Shown here one piece after another: positions 4,640 through 7,191 of a stretch of 7,191 nt of DNA. A program made the position numbers and the translations under genes. A model generated the notes under the pieces. That model was not told the DNA's origin, made no database searches, and saw nothing but the letters and a program-made list of their open reading frames with translations. How positions within the stretch are numbered: position 1 is the stretch's first letter; each line of letters begins with the position of its first letter. The stretch is from Candidatus Schekmanbacteria bacterium (GTDB lineage Bacteria; Schekmanbacteria; GWA2-38-11; J061). The DNA is taken from positions 1 to 7,191 of the forward strand of contig RFHX01000006.1 of NCBI GenBank assembly GCA_003695725.1, given 5' to 3'.

Positions 4640-7084
4640 ATGGCGCTAAAAAAATCACAACTCTATAGCTCGCTTTGGCAAAGCTGTGATGAATTGCGCG
4701 GCGGAATGGACGCCTCGCAGTACAAAGACTACGTGCTGACACTTCTCTTCCTGAAATATGTTTCTGATAAATCCAAACAAAGTGATGCCCTGATTGAAGT
4801 GCCTAAAGAATGCGCCTTTGAGGATATGGTGGGCTTGAAGGGTGATAAGGAGATTGGGGACAAGATCAACAAAATCATCGCAAAAATCGCAGAAGCCAAC
4901 GACCTGCTGGGAGTAATCGATCAGGCGGACTTCAACGACGAGGCAAAGCTTGGACGAGGCAAGGAGATGACGGATCGGCTCTCAAAGCTTATTGCCATCT
5001 TTGAAGGACTGGATTTCAGCACCAATCGAGCTGAAGGCGATGATCTTCTGGGCGATGCCTATGAGTACCTGATGCGCCATTTTGCTACTGAAAGCGGCAA
5101 AAGCAAGGGACAGTTCTACACGCCTGCAGAGGTTTCCCGGGTGATGTCACAGGTAATTGGCATCGAGCGAGCTAAAGAACTGGATTCGCCCACAGTGTAC
5201 GATCCTACTTGCGGTTCGGGGTCGTTGCTGATCAAGGCGGCAAATGAAGCCAACACACCCAAACTTGCCATCTATGGGCAGGAGATGGATGTAGCTACTT
5301 GGGCGCTGGCAAAGATGAATATGTTTCTACACGGCTATCCCACCGCAGAAATCTGGCACGGAAACACTCTATCCGATCCCCATTTCAAAAACCGAGACGG
5401 CAAACTAAAAACTTTCGACTTTGCCGTGGCAAATCCGCCCTTTTCACAGAAAAACTGGACCAGCGGGTTGGATCTGGAGCATGACGAATTTGACCGCTTT
5501 GACTATGGCATACCTCCGGCAAAAAACGGCGATTATGCATTTCTATTGCATCTGGTCAAATCGCTGAAAAGCAGCGGTAAGGGTGCAATAATTCTGCCCC
5601 ATGGGGTGCTCTTTCGCGGCAACCGTGAGGCGGACATCCGCCGTGAATTGGTGTGCCGCGGCTATATCAAGGGCGTCATAGGACTGCCGCCCAACCTTTT
5701 TTACGGCACCGGCATACCCGCCTGCATCGTCGTGATAGACAAGGAAGGTGCGCCCACGCGAAAAGGCATTTTTATGATTGATGCCTCCAAAGACTATATT
5801 AAGGACGGCAACAAAAACCGCTTGCGCGAGCAGGACATCCATAAAATCGTGGATGTCTTCAACAACCAGATAGAAATCCCCGGCTACTCCCGGATGGTTC
5901 TCATCACCGAAATCGCAGATTCCAAAAACGGCTACAACCTGAACATTCCCCGTTACATCGACTCCAGTGAGTCGGAAGACCTACACGATCTGCACGCCCA
6001 TATTCACGGTGGCATACCGGAGGGCGATATCGACGCATTGCAGGAATACTGGCAGGTTTTTTCCACCTTGCGGCAGGAGCTGTTCCAAAACAATGGCAGG
6101 AACGGTTACTGCGAGCCACGCATCGCACCCAACCAGATTAAACAAACCATCACCGCCCATCAGGAGTTCACCGCTTACGCTGAAGGAGTGAAGAAAATCT
6201 TTCAGAAGTGGCAGGAGGCGCACCGCGAGCGGTTGATGAATCTAAAAGAGAATGACCATCCCAAAACGCTGATTCGCGAGCTGGCGGAGGATTTACTGAA
6301 ACGCTTTACGGATGTACTGCTTTTGGACAAATATGATGTTTATCAGCGGCTGATGGACTACTGGCTGGAGACGATGCAGGACGATGTCTATCTGATCGTC
6401 TCCGAAGGGTGGCAGGAAGCGGCAAAGCCGCGAACAGTGATCGAGGATAAAGCGCGCAAGATAAAGGAAACGCCTGATTTGACCATCGGCCGGCAGAAGT
6501 ACAAAATGGACCTTCTTCCGCCGGCGCTAATTGTGGCGCGCTATTTTACCGAGGCGCAAGCGAAACTGGAAGATTTGCAAGCAATGGCGGACGAAGCCGC
6601 GCAGGCGCTGGAGAGTTTTGTGGAAGAACACAGCGGCGAGGAAGGAGCACTGGAGGATGTAGTAAACGACAAAGGGAAAGTTACCAAAGCGGCGGTTAAC
6701 CAGAAACTGAAAGAACTGGGCGCAGATGCGGAACTGGCAGAAGAGCGGCAGGTGCTGGAACAATGCTTGGCGCTGATTGAAGCCGAAGCCGCCGCCCGCA
6801 AGATGGTGAAGGAAGCGCAGGAAGAACTGGCCCGCCAGACACTTGAGAAATACGATGAGCTGACTGAAGAAGAAATTAAAACGCTGGTAATAAAGAACAA
6901 GTGGTTTGCCGCGCTGAATGATTCCATAGAGGGCGAAATCCAGCGGGTGGTACAGCGCCTGACCGAACGGATTAAAGAATTGGAGGAGCGCTACGCCGAA
7001 CCATTGCCGGAGATTGAAAAGGAAGTGGAAACCTACGAGGCAAAGGTGAAGGAGCATTTAAAAAAAATGGGATTGGAGTTTTAA
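4640..7084 (+). CDS. hsdM: Type I restriction-modification methyltransferase subunit with long C-terminal extension
   Basis: This 814-residue HsdM-type N6-adenine DNA methyltransferase normally works with a specificity subunit (HsdS), and with HsdR for cleavage. The N-terminal HsdM helical domain (about 1-125) includes LRGGMDASQYKDYVLTLLFL (19-38). KGQFYTP (156-162) leads into the methylase fold. Motif I is D188-PTCGSGS (S-adenosylmethionine binding) and motif IV, the catalytic NPPF, is at 265-268. HGVLFRG (321-327) and IPACIVV (359-365) are also typical, and the methylase core ends near IPRYI (436-440). Classical EcoKI HsdM is 529 residues. Here about 470-814 is an extension rich in Glu, Lys, Arg and Ala, with heptad-like coiled-coil segments at 635-660, 695-735 and 765-810. 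Codons are markedly richer in G+C than in the genes to the left. Long HsdM proteins of this kind occur in other bacteria as far as I recall, so the extension is probably genuine, not a fusion artefact. No partner gene is in view. Confidence 0.93.
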   Translation: MALKKSQLYSSLWQSCDELRGGMDASQYKDYVLTLLFLKYVSDKSKQSDALIEVPKECAFEDMVGLKGDKEIGDKINKIIAKIAEANDLLGVIDQADFNDEAKLGRGKEMTDRLSKLIAIFEGLDFSTNRAEGDDLLGDAYEYLMRHFATESGKSKGQFYTPAEVSRVMSQVIGIERAKELDSPTVYDPTCGSGSLLIKAANEANTPKLAIYGQEMDVATWALAKMNMFLHGYPTAEIWHGNTLSDPHFKNRDGKLKTFDFAVANPPFSQKNWTSGLDLEHDEFDRFDYGIPPAKNGDYAFLLHLVKSLKSSGKGAIILPHGVLFRGNREADIRRELVCRGYIKGVIGLPPNLFYGTGIPACIVVIDKEGAPTRKGIFMIDASKDYIKDGNKNRLREQDIHKIVDVFNNQIEIPGYSRMVLITEIADSKNGYNLNIPRYIDSSESEDLHDLHAHIHGGIPEGDIDALQEYWQVFSTLRQELFQNNGRNGYCEPRIAPNQIKQTITAHQEFTAYAEGVKKIFQKWQEAHRERLMNLKENDHPKTLIRELAEDLLKRFTDVLLLDKYDVYQRLMDYWLETMQDDVYLIVSEGWQEAAKPRTVIEDKARKIKETPDLTIGRQKYKMDLLPPALIVARYFTEAQAKLEDLQAMADEAAQALESFVEEHSGEEGALEDVVNDKGKVTKAAVNQKLKELGADAELAEERQVLEQCLALIEAEAAARKMVKEAQEELARQTLEKYDELTEEEIKTLVIKNKWFAALNDSIEGEIQRVVQRLTERIKELEERYAEPLPEIEKEVETYEAKVKEHLKKMGLEF

Positions 7085-7114
7085 TATTTTATGATGGTAA
7101 ACTTTAATTTTTCT

Positions 7115-7143
7115 GTTATATTAAAGGCTGCCTTTAATATAAC
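7115..7143. repeat. Perfect 29-base palindrome downstream of hsdM
   Basis: Two 14-base arms, GTTATATTAAAGGC (7115-7128) and its exact reverse complement (7130-7143), flank a single T. It begins 31 bases after the hsdM stop codon. The transcript would fold into a strong hairpin, but what follows is GCCCTTACAGG with no T tract, so it is not a textbook intrinsic terminator in the plus direction. It could end or protect the hsdM message, or be a binding site for a symmetrical protein. On the minus strand it is followed by AGAAAAATT, also no T tract. Confidence 0.75.
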
Positions 7144-7191
7144 GCCCTTACAGGAACCTAATAATCTTAAAAAGTTAGTTGATTAGGATAT

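Noticed and set aside
6527-7057. 176-residue minus-strand open frame opposite hsdM
   Set aside because: It is an antisense shadow of the charged coiled-coil region; its Phe- and Leu-rich product is the expected mirror of Glu/Lys-rich codons. The hsdM frame has clear family motifs.
7091-7186. 31-codon plus-strand frame (MMVNFNFSVILKAAFNI...) after hsdM
   Set aside because: A GGAG lies 12 bases before it, but the palindrome fills its middle and the product resembles nothing known. It is too short to separate from chance, although a small peptide cannot be excluded.

Overview
The window looks like a piece of an AT-rich genome from an anaerobic bacterium, probably an uncultivated or environmental lineage. 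The evidence is a tungsten/molybdenum aldehyde:ferredoxin oxidoreductase (AOR) family gene next to a DUF169 gene, a combination expected in strict anaerobes. Nothing in the window names the species. Four complete protein genes and one gene cut by the left edge are supported. No tRNA, rRNA, CRISPR array or insertion sequence was seen.

Left part, minus strand (1-2339): a two-gene unit transcribed leftwards. A DUF169 protein of unknown function comes first. After 41 bases it is followed by an AOR-family oxidoreductase whose C-terminus runs off the window. Each gene has a clear Shine-Dalgarno sequence. The first ATG of the DUF169 reading frame (2366) is probably not the true start; the internal ATG at 2339 has a GAGGAG site and the first does not.

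Middle, plus strand (2557-4207): a divergent pair. A family 2 glycosyltransferase of the polyprenyl-phosphate type is followed, with translation apparently coupled, by a GTG-started NodB/CE4 polysaccharide deacetylase. Together they resemble the two-step logic of ArnC/ArnD and FlmF2/NaxD: a sugar is put on a lipid carrier, then an acyl group is removed from it. The actual substrate cannot be read from the sequence. The 2340-2556 gap must carry the divergent start signals. The glycosyltransferase start has no Shine-Dalgarno and a TATACT box lies only 9 bases upstream, so a leaderless or nearly leaderless message is possible.

Right part, plus strand (4640-7084): a 432-base AT-rich gap and then a long HsdM-type type I restriction-modification methyltransferase of 814 residues. 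All the expected N6-adenine methylase motifs are present, along with a charged helical C-terminal extension of roughly 270-350 residues that the classical enzyme lacks. Its base composition is clearly richer in G+C than the genes to its left (40 of 60 bases are G/C at 6781-6840 against 17 of 60 at 3781-3840), which suggests that a defence module was acquired. Just after its stop lies a perfect 29-base palindrome. No specificity (hsdS) or restriction (hsdR) gene is visible before the window ends.

The three blocks (redox enzyme unit, envelope-sugar pair, defence gene) do not appear to be functionally linked. The points most worth a second look are the DUF169-AOR pairing with an altered second pterin motif, the glycosyltransferase-deacetylase pair, and the left boundary and C-terminal extension of the HsdM module.
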